13,294 nt of DNA from JBBROH01 sp038229595 (GTDB lineage Bacteria; Chloroflexota; Chloroflexia; QHBQ01). Numbering within the stretch: the stretch's first letter is position 1; each line of letters starts with the position of its first letter. The DNA is taken from assembly GCA_038229595.1 (NCBI GenBank), contig JBBROH010000122.1, positions 1-13,294 of the forward strand. The letters run 5' to 3'. This document shows positions 1-7,506 of this stretch, piece by piece. The notes under the pieces were generated by a model that saw nothing but the letters and a program-made list of their open reading frames with translations, was not told the DNA's origin and did not search any database. The translations under genes and the position numbers were made by a program.

Positions 1-192
1 ACAGGAGAATCAGCCTGAAAAGGAGGGAGGAGGTTAGATGGCGGGTAGCAGTGCGGGTTTGCAAGATAGCCTCAGCTTGTCCAGGTGGGGGCGTAACCAG
101 GCAGCCAGTTGCTCTACTACCTTCCTGGCTCCACCTATATGATAGCACACGCTGTCAATGCTGCTGTTTTGCTGCCCTGCAACCAAACCAAA

Positions 193-217
193 AGCCCCCG
201 TCCTTAGACGAGGGGCT
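193..217 (-). terminator. Rho-independent terminator of the L,D-transpeptidase gene
   Basis: An inverted repeat pairs 193-198 with 212-217 and 199-202 with 207-210, giving a 10-bp GC-rich stem with a single bulged base (211) and a CTTA-type tetraloop. Read on the minus strand it is followed at once by TTTTGGTTTGG, an interrupted U-tract. It sits 15 bp beyond the minus-strand stop codon at 232-234, the place expected for the end of that transcript. Confidence 0.8.
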
Positions 218-231
218 GGCAAGCTGACTGC

Positions 232-1398
232 TTAGTAGTGGACGATCACCGGGGTGCCAACGTTGGCGAAGTTCTTGTAGAGCCAGGTTGAGGCTGGGGT
301 GGTGGCATTGATGCAACCGTGGCTGTGTGGCCTGCCAAAGTCGTCGTGCCAGAAGGTGCCGTGGATCGCTTCGCCAGTCAGGTTGAAGTACTGGGGGTAC
401 GGCACGTCGGCCAGCTTGTAGTATTCGGGCGAGAACTTGTCTACCTCGCGGTTCTCCATCGTCTGCTTCTCCAGGCGATAGTAAATCTTCCAGCGACCGA
501 CATTGGTGGTGTGCGAGATTGTGCCGCTGCTAATCAGGGTTTGCAGCACGGGGTTCTGGCCCTCGAAGGCGGTGAGCGTCTGCTGCGTGAGGTTGACATC
601 AATCCAGCGGCCCGCCAGCCGTTGCTGGGGGATTGGTATCTTGATCGGCCCGCCCAGCTTGACCAGGCTAGAGTGCATATAGTAATTGCGCTCCCGCTCT
701 GGCTGGATGCCAACCTTGTACCAGATGTTGTTGCCGTTGATGTTATCGCCAACCACCGTACCGTAGATCATCACCACCCGCCCAGGCCGCCAGGTGGCGA
801 GCAAGGTGCCAGTGACGCTGGGGGCAGAGCGCACATTGCCGCCGGTGGGGGCCACGCCAAGCGAGATGCCGACCGCGTTGGTGAAGGTGAAGGTGGGGCC
901 GGGCCTGGTCGTCGTGATCGGCCTGGTCGTGGTCGGCACTGGTTGCGGGGCCACTGCGGTCGGGGTCGCCAGGTTCACGGCAGTGCTGGTCGGCAAGGGC
1001 GGTCGCTGCCCAGGCTGGGTTTCCTCCTGGTTCTCCGTCGCGGTCGGCGGGGCGGGGCGGGCAGTTGCGCTGGCCGAGGGCTGCTGGCTAGCGGCACGCA
1101 GGAACTCGCCACTAGCCCAGCCGCTCAAGCTGCCGCTGCTGAGGGGATACCAGCCAAAGCTAGCTGCCCCGCTGACGGTGGCAACTTCACCCTGCTTGAG
1201 GATGCCAAGCGATGGGTTGCTCCGGGCGGGGCCAGAGCGCAAGTTCATGTCCACGAGCGGGCTGACAAGCTGGCCGACCGCAAAACCAGCGACCTGGGCC
1301 TGGCTAGCTGGTGCGCCAAGCGTAAGCACGGTAAGCAACAACGTCAGCACTGCCAACCCCGCTCCAACCTTGTAGGTGTTCGACTTCCTCTGCTTCAC
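232..1398 (-). CDS. Secreted L,D-transpeptidase: two SH3b-like domains plus YkuD domain
   Basis: The YkuD family forms 3-3 (meso-DAP to meso-DAP) peptidoglycan cross-links or attaches proteins to the wall outside the membrane. The start chosen is the GTG at 1398: an AGGAGG (1404-1409) lies 5 nt ahead, whereas the in-frame GTG at 1402-1404 overlaps that site. This gives 388 residues. Residues 1-34 are a signal peptide (basic start, Leu-rich core, SQA/Q cleavage). Residues about 40-100 and 172-245 look like bacterial SH3 domains (NLRSGP and NVRSAP motifs), separated by a Pro/Thr-rich linker. Residues 264-388 are the YkuD domain with IHGTFWH (His346) and HSHGCIN (His360, nucleophile Cys362), so it should be active. 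The Arg usual after HGC[IV] is Asn here, as in some SH3b-linked family members. It is monocistronic, with its own terminator. The exact substrate is unknown. Confidence 0.9.
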   Translation of the reverse strand: MKQRKSNTYKVGAGLAVLTLLLTVLTLGAPASQAQVAGFAVGQLVSPLVDMNLRSGPARSNPSLGILKQGEVATVSGAASFGWYPLSSGSLSGWASGEFLRAASQQPSASATARPAPPTATENQEETQPGQRPPLPTSTAVNLATPTAVAPQPVPTTTRPITTTRPGPTFTFTNAVGISLGVAPTGGNVRSAPSVTGTLLATWRPGRVVMIYGTVVGDNINGNNIWYKVGIQPERERNYYMHSSLVKLGGPIKIPIPQQRLAGRWIDVNLTQQTLTAFEGQNPVLQTLISSGTISHTTNVGRWKIYYRLEKQTMENREVDKFSPEYYKLADVPYPQYFNLTGEAIHGTFWHDDFGRPHSHGCINATTPASTWLYKNFANVGTPVIVHY

Positions 1399-1403
1399 AT
1401 TCA

Positions 1404-1409
1404 CCTCCT
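1404..1409 (-). promoter_or_regulatory. Shine-Dalgarno AGGAGG that sets the transpeptidase start
   Basis: On the minus strand AGGAGG is followed by a 5-nt spacer and then GTG at 1398-1396. The longer in-frame GTG codon (1404-1402) shares its first base with the SD, so it cannot be the start used with this site. The overlapping ATG at 1400-1398 is out of frame. Confidence 0.75.
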
Positions 1410-1431
1410 GGATTGCACGTTTGTTTCATAG

Positions 1432-1470
1432 ACTATAACGTAGGAACAGCACAATAGTCACCTTATTATA
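1432..1470 (-). promoter_or_regulatory. Candidate promoter(s) of the L,D-transpeptidase gene
   Basis: Two minus-strand -10 candidates are visible. One is TATAGT at 1437-1432, with GTGACT at 1461-1456 as a 4/6 -35 box and an 18-nt spacer; it would give a leader of about 27 nt. The other is a perfect TATAAT at 1470-1465, but it has no recognisable -35 box at 15-19 nt. A perfect TTGACA on the same strand (1515-1510) is too far from both. The choice is unresolved. Confidence 0.45.
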
Positions 1471-1598
1471 CGCTATTTGTGCCAGCTTAGTTTCCCGCTG
1501 GGGGTGGTTTGTCAACTATGTAGCCCAATCCGCTAGCCTCATCCAACCCACTGGCAGATCGCCGCCCGCCGCCAGCCGGGTAGGTTGCCTGGGGATGC

Positions 1599-1627
1599 TT
1601 TACAAAGCAGAGAGCAGGGTATATAAT
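1599..1627 (+). promoter_or_regulatory. Sigma70-type promoter of the STAND ATPase gene
   Basis: TTTACA (1599-1604, 5/6 to consensus) is followed by a 17-nt spacer and TATAAT (1622-1627, 6/6). Transcription would start near 1634, giving a leader of roughly 47 nt before the ATG at 1681. Confidence 0.75.
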
Positions 1628-1671
1628 GCGGGCAACGCTGGCGAACGCAGGCTGTCACAAGGTAGACGTGC

Positions 1672-1675
1672 GAGG
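1672..1675 (+). promoter_or_regulatory. Shine-Dalgarno GAGG that sets the STAND protein start
   Basis: GAGG lies 5 nt ahead of the ATG at 1681. The in-frame GTG at 1675-1677 overlaps the SD and would add only two residues, so the ATG is preferred. Confidence 0.6.
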
Positions 1676-1680
1676 TGGCT

Positions 1681-4293
1681 ATGGCGGAGCAGGGGGACAA
1701 GACGCTAACTTGTCTGGTGGTTGGTAGGGCCGGGGGCGAAGTAGGAGACGGGCTAACCACCAACTTGCTAGCGACAGCGCAGCAGGCAGTGGCGGCCCAG
1801 GGCGGCGCACTGCGGCTGGACGATGGCTATGCCTATGCTAGCTTCGGCGGGGCTGTCGCTGGCTTGCTAGCCGCCCAGGCTATCCTACGAGTGGCTGGCG
1901 AGCCGGGCGCAGGGGTAGCAGCGGCAGCCCTGCACAGTGGGTTGGCCCAGGGCGGCGAGGTGCAGAGCAGCACCCTGACCTTTGCCCAGGCTACTGCTCT
2001 GCTGGCCCTCGCCAACCCCGGCCAGTTGCTACTCTCTGGGGCAACGGTGGGGCTGTTGAGCGACGAACCAGCCGCCCCACTGCAACTGCGCGACTTTGGC
2101 GAACGGCAGGTGGGTGAGGGGCTACTGCGGGTCTATCAGGCGGTCAGCCCTGGGCTGGTCGCTTTCTTCCCTTCGCTCAAGACCTACTCCCAGCTACCCA
2201 ACAACCTGCCTGCGCCCACCAATCCCTTTATCGGGCGCACCGAGGAGCTACAGGCAGCCTGCGCCCTCCTCAGCCGCCCTGATGTGCGCCTGCTCACCCT
2301 CACCGGGGCGGGCGGTAGCGGCAAGACGCGCCTAGCCCTACAAGTCGCCAGCCACCTGCTGGATGAGTACAACGGGGGGGTTTGCTTCGTCTCCCTGGCC
2401 CAGGTCAGCGATACTGCCCGCGTAGCCTCGGTGATCGCCCAGGGGTTGGCGGTGCAGGAGCAGGCGGGGATTAACCTCAACACCGCCCTGATTGCCCACC
2501 TGCAAGAGAAGAAGCTGTTGTTGGTGATCGACAACTTCGAGCAGGTGGTGGAGGCTGCCGCCCTGATTACCGACCTGCTGCGGGGCGCGAGTGGGTTGAG
2601 GGTGTTGATCACCAGCCGGGCTGCCCTGCGACTCTACGGCGAGTGGGAGGTGCCAGTGCCGCCGCTGCGCCTGCCCGACCTGCGCCACCTGCCGCCGCCC
2701 GCTCGCCTGATCGAGTACGAGGCGGTCGCCCTCTTTGTCAGCCGGGCGAAAGCCAGCCGCTTCGACTTCGCGTTGACCGACGAGAACGCGGTGAGTGTGA
2801 CCGCGATTTGCGCGCGACTAGACGGCCTGCCGCTGGCAATAGAGTTGGCCGCTGCCCGCATCAAGCTGCTAACCCCGCAGGCTATCGAGGCGCGGCTGGG
2901 CAATCGGCTCAAGCTGCTGACTAGTGGTGGCCGCGATCTGCCTGCCCGCCAGCAGACCTTGCGGGCGACGATTGATTGGAGCTACAACCTGCTGGACGAG
3001 GATGGGCAGGCTACCTTCCGCCGTCTAGCGGTCTTTGTTGGTAGCTGCACCTTTGAGGCAGCCGAGGCGGTCTGCAACCTGGCGGCTGGCACCCCGATCA
3101 GCATCATGGATGGCTTGGAGGAACTGGTCAGCGAGAGCCTGCTCAGCCGCGAGGAGCAGGCCGAGCAGTCGCGCTTTGTGATGATGGAGACGCTGCGCGA
3201 GTATGCGTTGGAGAAGCTGGCCGAGAGCGGCGAGGCGGAGGGCTTGAGCCGCCAACATGCTGCCTACTACTTCGACCTGGCGAAGGCAGCCAGCCTCCGC
3301 CTGCGCGACCCCGACCAGGCGGCCCACCTCAACCAGTTGGAGACCGAACACAACAACATCCGGGCAGCACTTGGCTGGCTGCTAGCCCAGGGTGGGGCCG
3401 ATGGCGAGCGCGCCCTCGACCTGGCCTCGTCCCTACGCCTGTTCTGGCTGATGCGCGGCTACTTGCGCGAGGGGCGCGCCTGGTTGGAGCAGACACTGGC
3501 GGCTAGCAACGGCGAAGACCAGGACGTGCGTGCCAACGCTCTCACCGGCCTCGGCATGATCACCAATCGGCAGGGCGAACTTGCTACTGCCAGCCACTGT
3601 TACCAGCAGAGCCTGGCAATCTACCAGCAGCTAGGCAACCAGCGGCGCATTGCCGCCAGCCTCAATAATCTTGGCACTATTGCCGCCGCACAGGGTGATT
3701 ACGCTGCCGCTGCTGCCTTCTACAAGCAGGGAATAGCGATCCTGCGCGCTCTCGGCCACCGCCGCGACGAGGCTGCCCTGCTCAACAATCTAGGTACGCT
3801 GAACCGCCGAGAGGGAGACTATGCGGCGGCCCACAGCCTGTTCGACCAGAGTTTGGCGATTGCCCGCGAACTGGGCGACAACTGGACTGCCACCGCTGCC
3901 CTGACCAACCTGGGGCTGATCGAGGTTCACGAGGGCAACTATGCCGCTGCCGCCACCCTGCTACGCGAGAGTGTCACCCTGTTCGACACCCTGGGCGACC
4001 ACCTGAGCCTGTCGGAGGCGGTGCTGGGGTTGGCGCGCCTGGCAGCGCAGGATGGCAGCTACCGCGATGCCACCCTCCTTTATGCAGCAGCCGATGCCGT
4101 GCGCCTGCTGGTCGGCTTGCAGCGACAGGCGCAGGAGCAGCAGCAGGTAACGACCGAGTTGGCCGCCCTGCGGATGCAGATCAGTGGGCTAGAGTTCGCG
4201 GCTGCCTGGCAAGCAGGGGCGCGCCTGCAACCAGACGAGGTGGCCGCCAGTGCGCTGGCCTTCTCTGCCCAATATGCTAGAGCCTCTCAGTGA
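1681..4293 (+). CDS. STAND-type regulator: dead class III cyclase-like domain, NB-ARC ATPase, TPR repeats
   Basis: 870 residues from the ATG at 1681. Residues about 1-165 resemble the N-terminal class III adenylate/guanylate cyclase domain seen in many Chloroflexota and actinobacterial cyclase/NB-ARC proteins; the closing LRDFGERQVGEGLLRVYQ segment is typical of it. The FTDxEGS-type metal motif is replaced by CLVVGRAGG and the NRAAR-type catalytic helix by TFAQATALL, so cyclase activity is unlikely. The NB-ARC ATPase follows: Walker A GAGGSGKT (209-216), Walker B LLLVIDN (Asp284), an ITSR sensor near 308 and GLPLAIEL (382-389). After a winged-helix-like stretch come TPR repeats, about 618-790, with recurring LNNLGT and GDYAAA units. 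The C-terminal tail (RLLVGLQRQAQ... to FAAAWQAGA) is the usual helical end of this family. No HTH or other output domain is visible, so it probably acts through protein-protein contacts. The ligand is unknown. Confidence 0.85.
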   Translation: MAEQGDKTLTCLVVGRAGGEVGDGLTTNLLATAQQAVAAQGGALRLDDGYAYASFGGAVAGLLAAQAILRVAGEPGAGVAAAALHSGLAQGGEVQSSTLTFAQATALLALANPGQLLLSGATVGLLSDEPAAPLQLRDFGERQVGEGLLRVYQAVSPGLVAFFPSLKTYSQLPNNLPAPTNPFIGRTEELQAACALLSRPDVRLLTLTGAGGSGKTRLALQVASHLLDEYNGGVCFVSLAQVSDTARVASVIAQGLAVQEQAGINLNTALIAHLQEKKLLLVIDNFEQVVEAAALITDLLRGASGLRVLITSRAALRLYGEWEVPVPPLRLPDLRHLPPPARLIEYEAVALFVSRAKASRFDFALTDENAVSVTAICARLDGLPLAIELAAARIKLLTPQAIEARLGNRLKLLTSGGRDLPARQQTLRATIDWSYNLLDEDGQATFRRLAVFVGSCTFEAAEAVCNLAAGTPISIMDGLEELVSESLLSREEQAEQSRFVMMETLREYALEKLAESGEAEGLSRQHAAYYFDLAKAASLRLRDPDQAAHLNQLETEHNNIRAALGWLLAQGGADGERALDLASSLRLFWLMRGYLREGRAWLEQTLAASNGEDQDVRANALTGLGMITNRQGELATASHCYQQSLAIYQQLGNQRRIAASLNNLGTIAAAQGDYAAAAAFYKQGIAILRALGHRRDEAALLNNLGTLNRREGDYAAAHSLFDQSLAIARELGDNWTATAALTNLGLIEVHEGNYAAAATLLRESVTLFDTLGDHLSLSEAVLGLARLAAQDGSYRDATLLYAAADAVRLLVGLQRQAQEQQQVTTELAALRMQISGLEFAAAWQAGARLQPDEVAASALAFSAQYARASQ

Positions 4294-4383
4294 AAGCTAG
4301 AAGTAGAAGGGGCGCAGATAAACCTCGCCCTGCCCCAACCAGCTTGCTAGCTGCCCTGCAAGTCGTCCCTGACCACCGCAACA

Positions 4384-4554
4384 ATCGAGCTAAGGTACGA
4401 TGCCCTCGCCGCGAGTGGTTGGCTAGCAATGGTGGTTTACTGCGCTCGCGATACGGCTCTGCGCCGCAACCAGATGCACCTCCACCCTGCGTTGCAGCTT
4501 GTCAGCATCCATGTTTTACGAGAAGACCCTGGTTCCTGCTTAAGGTATGATTGA
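4384..4554 (+). pseudogene. Decayed Ser/Thr kinase N-lobe fragment
   Basis: The reading frame ending at TGA 4552-4554 contains RYDALAASG, then MVVYCARDTALRR, then VSIHVLREDPGS. These line up with the kinase encoded just downstream, which reads GRYQLE, MAVVYRARDMALGR and VAIKVLREQYGS. At DNA level 4431-4468 matches 4769-4806 at 34 of 38 bases without a gap. The relic has lost the glycine-loop pattern, has His in place of the catalytic Lys, carries about 10 extra residues between the second and third blocks, and has no catalytic lobe. It is a remnant of a duplicated or related kinase gene, not a functional gene. Its limits are approximate. The 377-bp spacer in which it lies (4294-4670) otherwise holds only the kinase promoter and leader. 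Confidence 0.6.
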
Positions 4555-4580
4555 CAATCAGATGAAGGTTAGGTTAAAAT
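4551..4580 (+). promoter_or_regulatory. Strong sigma70-type promoter of the kinase-mutM operon
   Basis: A perfect TTGACA (4551-4556) is followed by an 18-nt spacer and TAAAAT (4575-4580, 5/6 to consensus). Predicted start near 4587 gives a leader of about 84 nt. The -35 box overlaps the end of the kinase relic. Confidence 0.75.
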
Positions 4581-4670
4581 TGCGCTAGCAAGGCGTGACG
4601 ATTTGAGCGCGCCAACGTATAGATATAGCGTAGAGAAAACCAAACCAGATCGCCAGCCTCCGAGGAATTG

Positions 4671-6242
4671 ATGTCACAAAGTGCCAGCCGTGCCGATGGG
4701 CCGCTAACCAACCGCATATTGAACGGACGCTACCAGCTTGAGGGGCGTGTCGGCGGCGGGGGGATGGCGGTGGTTTACCGCGCCCGCGATATGGCTCTGG
4801 GCCGCATAGTGGCGATCAAAGTGCTGCGCGAACAGTATGGCTCCGACCCCAAGTTCCTCAGCCGCTTCGTGCGCGAGGCTCAGTCTGCTGCCAACCTCGG
4901 CCACCCCAACATCGTCAATGTCTATGATGTGGGCCAGGATGGCGAAGTCCATTACATCGTGATGGAACTGATCATCGGCGAAACGCTGCGCCAGTATGTT
5001 GACCGCAATGGCGGCAAGCTAGATGCGGATACCACTGCCGAGATTGGGGCGCAGGTTTGCGCTGCTCTGGCTGCTGCCCACCGTGCAGGGATCATCCACC
5101 GCGACGTGAAGCCGCAGAATGTGCTGATCTCCACCGAGGGAGTAGTCAAAGTTACCGACTTCGGTATCGCCAAAGGTCTCAGCGATATGTCGATGACCGA
5201 GGCGGGGGCGACACTGGGGACGGTGCAATACTTTTCGCCAGAGCAGGCGCGAGGCGAGCGGGTCTCCGCTCCCTCCGACATCTACTCGGTGGGTGTGATG
5301 TTGTATGAGATGCTGGCGGGCCGCCTGCCGTTCGAGGCCGACAGCATGATGGGTATCGCTATCAAGCACATCGAGGAGCTACCCATTCCCCTGCGCCAGG
5401 TTGAAGCCAGCGTGCCACGTGGCCTGGAAGCAATCGTGATGCGCGCTTTGGAGAAGAACCCAGCCAACCGCTTCGCCACCGCCGAGGAGATGGAGCAGGC
5501 TCTCCGCAACTACCGCACCTACGCTCCCCGCCGCAACACTGGCGGCCAGCAACGCCCCGCCACTAACGGTCAGCGGGTGGTTTACGAGCAGCGCACCCCA
5601 GCGGTCAAGAACGACGCGCGCCTGACCCCACGCTCTAGCGCGATGTACGATGTGGAGAGAAGCGGCCCCGGCTGGGCTAGCTGGCTGATCGGCTTGGTCG
5701 TACTTGCGCTGCTGGGTGGGGGCCTGATCTTTGCCCTCACTGTGCTGCCCACGCTCACCAACAACAACGCGACCCCCCCCCCGCAGCCAGTGGCAGAGCC
5801 AACCATCACCCCGATCCCTGCCACCGCTACACCTGGCACGCTGCCGCCGGTGCCTAACGTTGTAACCCTCGACTACAACGCAGCGATCCGCCTGCTGAGT
5901 AATGTTGGCTACAAGATTGATGTCAAGCAGGTGCCGAGTGGTAATGTCCCCTTTGGTCAGGTGATTAGCCAGAACCCCACCGGCTTCACCGCCAACCTGC
6001 CGCGTGGCACCCTCGTAACGCTGGTCGTCAGCATTGGCCCCAGCACGATCAAGCTGCAAGACTACAAGAACACCGACGCGAACGCAGCCGTAGATCGCTT
6101 GCAGAAGGCGGGGCTGAAGGTAACAATCAATTCCATTCCTGGGCAGCCAGCGGGCGTGGTCGTCAACCAGAAACCCGGCCCCGGCGAAGTCGTCCCCCTG
6201 GGATCAGAGATAGTCCTTGACGTGACCAACGGCCAGCCATAG
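4671..6242 (+). CDS. PknB-type membrane Ser/Thr protein kinase with two PASTA domains
   Basis: 523 residues. The ATG at 4671 has GAGGA at 4662-4666; the TTG just before it is the less likely start. The cytoplasmic kinase domain covers about 20-285: glycine loop GRVGGGGMAVVY, VAIK (Lys50), HRDVKPQN (catalytic Asp145), DFG (Asp163), an activation loop with Thr/Ser residues ahead of GTVQYFSPEQA, and DIYSVGVMLYEML. All catalytic residues are present, so it should be active. A basic linker leads to one transmembrane helix (about 337-363). A Thr/Pro-rich stalk and two PASTA domains (about 391-457 and 458-523) lie outside the cell. PASTA kinases bind peptidoglycan fragments or lipid II and control wall synthesis and division; that role is inferred by family. 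Most homologues carry two to four or more PASTA units, so this is a short sensor. It lies 33 bp ahead of mutM and probably shares its transcript. A C10 tract lies in the stalk. Confidence 0.95.
   Translation: MSQSASRADGPLTNRILNGRYQLEGRVGGGGMAVVYRARDMALGRIVAIKVLREQYGSDPKFLSRFVREAQSAANLGHPNIVNVYDVGQDGEVHYIVMELIIGETLRQYVDRNGGKLDADTTAEIGAQVCAALAAAHRAGIIHRDVKPQNVLISTEGVVKVTDFGIAKGLSDMSMTEAGATLGTVQYFSPEQARGERVSAPSDIYSVGVMLYEMLAGRLPFEADSMMGIAIKHIEELPIPLRQVEASVPRGLEAIVMRALEKNPANRFATAEEMEQALRNYRTYAPRRNTGGQQRPATNGQRVVYEQRTPAVKNDARLTPRSSAMYDVERSGPGWASWLIGLVVLALLGGGLIFALTVLPTLTNNNATPPPQPVAEPTITPIPATATPGTLPPVPNVVTLDYNAAIRLLSNVGYKIDVKQVPSGNVPFGQVISQNPTGFTANLPRGTLVTLVVSIGPSTIKLQDYKNTDANAAVDRLQKAGLKVTINSIPGQPAGVVVNQKPGPGEVVPLGSEIVLDVTNGQP
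5773..5782 (+). repeat. C10 homopolymer tract in the kinase stalk
   Basis: Ten consecutive C residues encode the end of Thr and the Pro-Pro-Pro run just after the membrane helix. A gain or loss of one base would leave the kinase and membrane segment intact and shift the frame before both PASTA domains. Confidence 0.9.
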
Positions 6243-6275
6243 CTAGGCCAGAGTAGGGTTTAGAGAGGATTGCTG

Positions 6276-7130
6276 ATGCCTGAATTGCCCGAAGTAGAGA
6301 CAGTAGTCCGCACCCTGCGCCCCCACCTGGTTGGCAAGCAGATCGTGGCCGTCAGCCACCTGGACTGGCCCTCAACGGTGCAGCCAATGCCACCCGATCT
6401 TTTCCGTGAGGCAGTGCGGGGGGCGACCGTGGCTGCGGTCAGCCGCCGCGCCAAGTACATCCTGATCGGCTTGCAAGGGGGTGGCAGCCTGGTTGGTCAT
6501 CTGCGGATGACCGGGCAACTGGTCTACCACGCCACGCCAACCACGCCCGGTCGCTTCACCCGCGTGGTACTCGATCTCGACGACGGGGGACAGTTGCACT
6601 TCGATGATATGCGAAAGTTTGGTCGCCTGCGCTACGTGGCGGCGGATGAGCGGCTAGAGGATGCCCTACCCGACCTCGGCCCGGAGCCGCTGGCGGAGAA
6701 CTTCACCGCCGCAGACTTTCGCCAACTGGTCAGCGCAAAGCTAGCCCGCCGCGCCAACCCGGTGCTGAAGGCGATCCTGCTGGATCAGAGCTTCCTCAGC
6801 GGGCTGGGCAACATCTACGCAGATGAGGCTCTGCACCTCAGCGGCTTGCACCCCCTGCGTACCCTGCGTAGCCTCGACGAGCAGGAGAGCGGGCGGTTGT
6901 ACGTTGCGATCCGCCAGGTACTCAATGCCAGCCTCGCCAACAATGGCACCAGCTTCAGCGACTACCGCGACGGTCTCGGCAATAAGGGTAGCAACCAGGA
7001 CTTCCTACACGTCTACCACCGCACCGGCCAACCGTGCCACGTCTGCGGCACCCCCGTGGAGAAGGTGATAGTGGGGGGGCGCAGCACGCACTTCTGCCCC
7101 CACTGCCAGCCAGCCGGGACGGGAGGCTGA
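6276..7130 (+). CDS. mutM: Formamidopyrimidine-DNA glycosylase / AP lyase (MutM/Fpg)
   Basis: The enzyme removes 8-oxoguanine and formamidopyrimidines from DNA and cleaves the abasic site by beta/delta elimination. The ATG at 6276 is fixed by the family: after Met removal the protein must begin PELPEVE, with the N-terminal Pro as the Schiff-base nucleophile and the next Glu as general acid. GAGG (6265-6268) lies 7 nt upstream; the in-frame TTG at 6270 would bury the Pro. At 284 residues it has normal length. Visible are the RRAKY lysine (Lys60 counting Met1), HLRMTGQL, the DDMRKFGRL loop, the H2TH segment (LLDQSFLSGLGNIYADE) and a C-terminal zinc finger CHVCG...GGRSTHFCPHC with its conserved Arg. 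All key residues are intact. It follows the kinase by 33 bp without a clear promoter and ends at a hairpin. Confidence 0.97.
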   Translation: MPELPEVETVVRTLRPHLVGKQIVAVSHLDWPSTVQPMPPDLFREAVRGATVAAVSRRAKYILIGLQGGGSLVGHLRMTGQLVYHATPTTPGRFTRVVLDLDDGGQLHFDDMRKFGRLRYVAADERLEDALPDLGPEPLAENFTAADFRQLVSAKLARRANPVLKAILLDQSFLSGLGNIYADEALHLSGLHPLRTLRSLDEQESGRLYVAIRQVLNASLANNGTSFSDYRDGLGNKGSNQDFLHVYHRTGQPCHVCGTPVEKVIVGGRSTHFCPHCQPAGTGG

Positions 7131-7153
7131 CCACAAGCTAGCCTCCAAGAGGC

Positions 7154-7181
7154 ACAGCCCACTTCTTACAGGGTGGGCTGT
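7154..7181. terminator. Hairpin between convergent genes (probable bidirectional terminator)
   Basis: A perfect 9-bp stem, ACAGCCCAC (7154-7162) with GTGGGCTGT (7173-7181), encloses a 10-nt loop. On the plus strand it is followed by CTAACTTTG, a weak U-tract; on the minus strand there is no real U-tract. It lies in the 69-bp gap between the stop codons of mutM (+) and the glutaredoxin-like gene (-). Confidence 0.65.
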
Positions 7182-7199
7182 CTAACTTTGTAGCCGAGA

Positions 7200-7493
7200 T
7201 TAGCTGATGTCGAAGATTTCGCGTAGCTGGCGGTTGCTCGGCTCGGTCACGTACTGGCCGTTGATCAGCAGGGTGGGGACGGAGCGCATCCCGCTGTTAA
7301 CCCGCAGCACCAACTCCTCGCCTTCTTCGTCCTCATCAATATTGATCTTGGTGTAGGGGATGTCATGCAGTGCAAAGAAGCGCATGGTGCGGATGCTGTC
7401 GCTACACCAATCGGTGACATAAGCAACCACGCTGGGGAACGCAGGGCTGCTGGCTGTCTGCTGGCTGTTTTCGTTTTGGGTAAGGGTATCCAC
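7200..7493 (-). CDS. Small glutaredoxin/mycoredoxin-like protein with CxxS active site
   Basis: 97 residues from the GTG at 7493, the first plausible start after the preceding gene. The frame stays open further upstream, but there it only overlaps the HMA-like gene. TAGGAG (7509-7504) is the SD; its TAG is the stop codon of the upstream gene and the spacer is 10 nt. The fold signature is glutaredoxin/thioredoxin-like: VVAYVTDWCSDS (Cys30, Ser33), NIDEDEEG, and the GMRSVPTLLING cis-Pro loop (Pro73) followed by EPSNRQL, as in mycoredoxin-type proteins. The usual second active-site Cys is Ser, so it would work as a monothiol enzyme or by glutathionylation or mixed disulfides. It is not the CGFS class. 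No signal peptide is visible, so it is cytosolic. It is co-transcribed with the HMA-like gene 13 bp upstream. Its substrate is unknown. Confidence 0.8.
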   Translation of the reverse strand: MDTLTQNENSQQTASSPAFPSVVAYVTDWCSDSIRTMRFFALHDIPYTKINIDEDEEGEELVLRVNSGMRSVPTLLINGQYVTEPSNRQLREIFDIS

Positions 7494-7506
7494 TTTGCCA
7501 GGTCTC

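Noticed and set aside
38..142. A 34-codon plus-strand frame whose ATG (38) is preceded by a GGAGGAGG run 4 nt upstream
   Set aside because: The SD is good, but the short product (MAGSSAGLQDS...) has no family-like features and the purine run could be chance. Conservation in relatives would be needed to accept it.
34..222. A 62-codon minus-strand frame at the left edge
   Set aside because: It runs through the terminator hairpin at 193-217, has no convincing SD and shows no recognisable domain.
319..1431. Long plus-strand frame of 370 codons
   Set aside because: It is antisense to the clear L,D-transpeptidase gene and has the Gly/Arg-rich nonsense composition expected of a GC-rich shadow frame.
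1510..1515. Perfect TTGACA on the minus strand in the divergent spacer
   Set aside because: No acceptable -10 box lies 16-18 nt downstream; the perfect TATAAT on that strand is 39 nt away.
4290..4550. 86-codon frame starting at GTG 4290, with a VPDHRNNRAK segment that recalls the N-terminus of ISAs1-like transposases
   Set aside because: The resemblance is only about 15 residues, the rest is unlike a transposase, and the overlapping frame gives a much better explanation (kinase relic). A transposase scrap next to the relic is not excluded.
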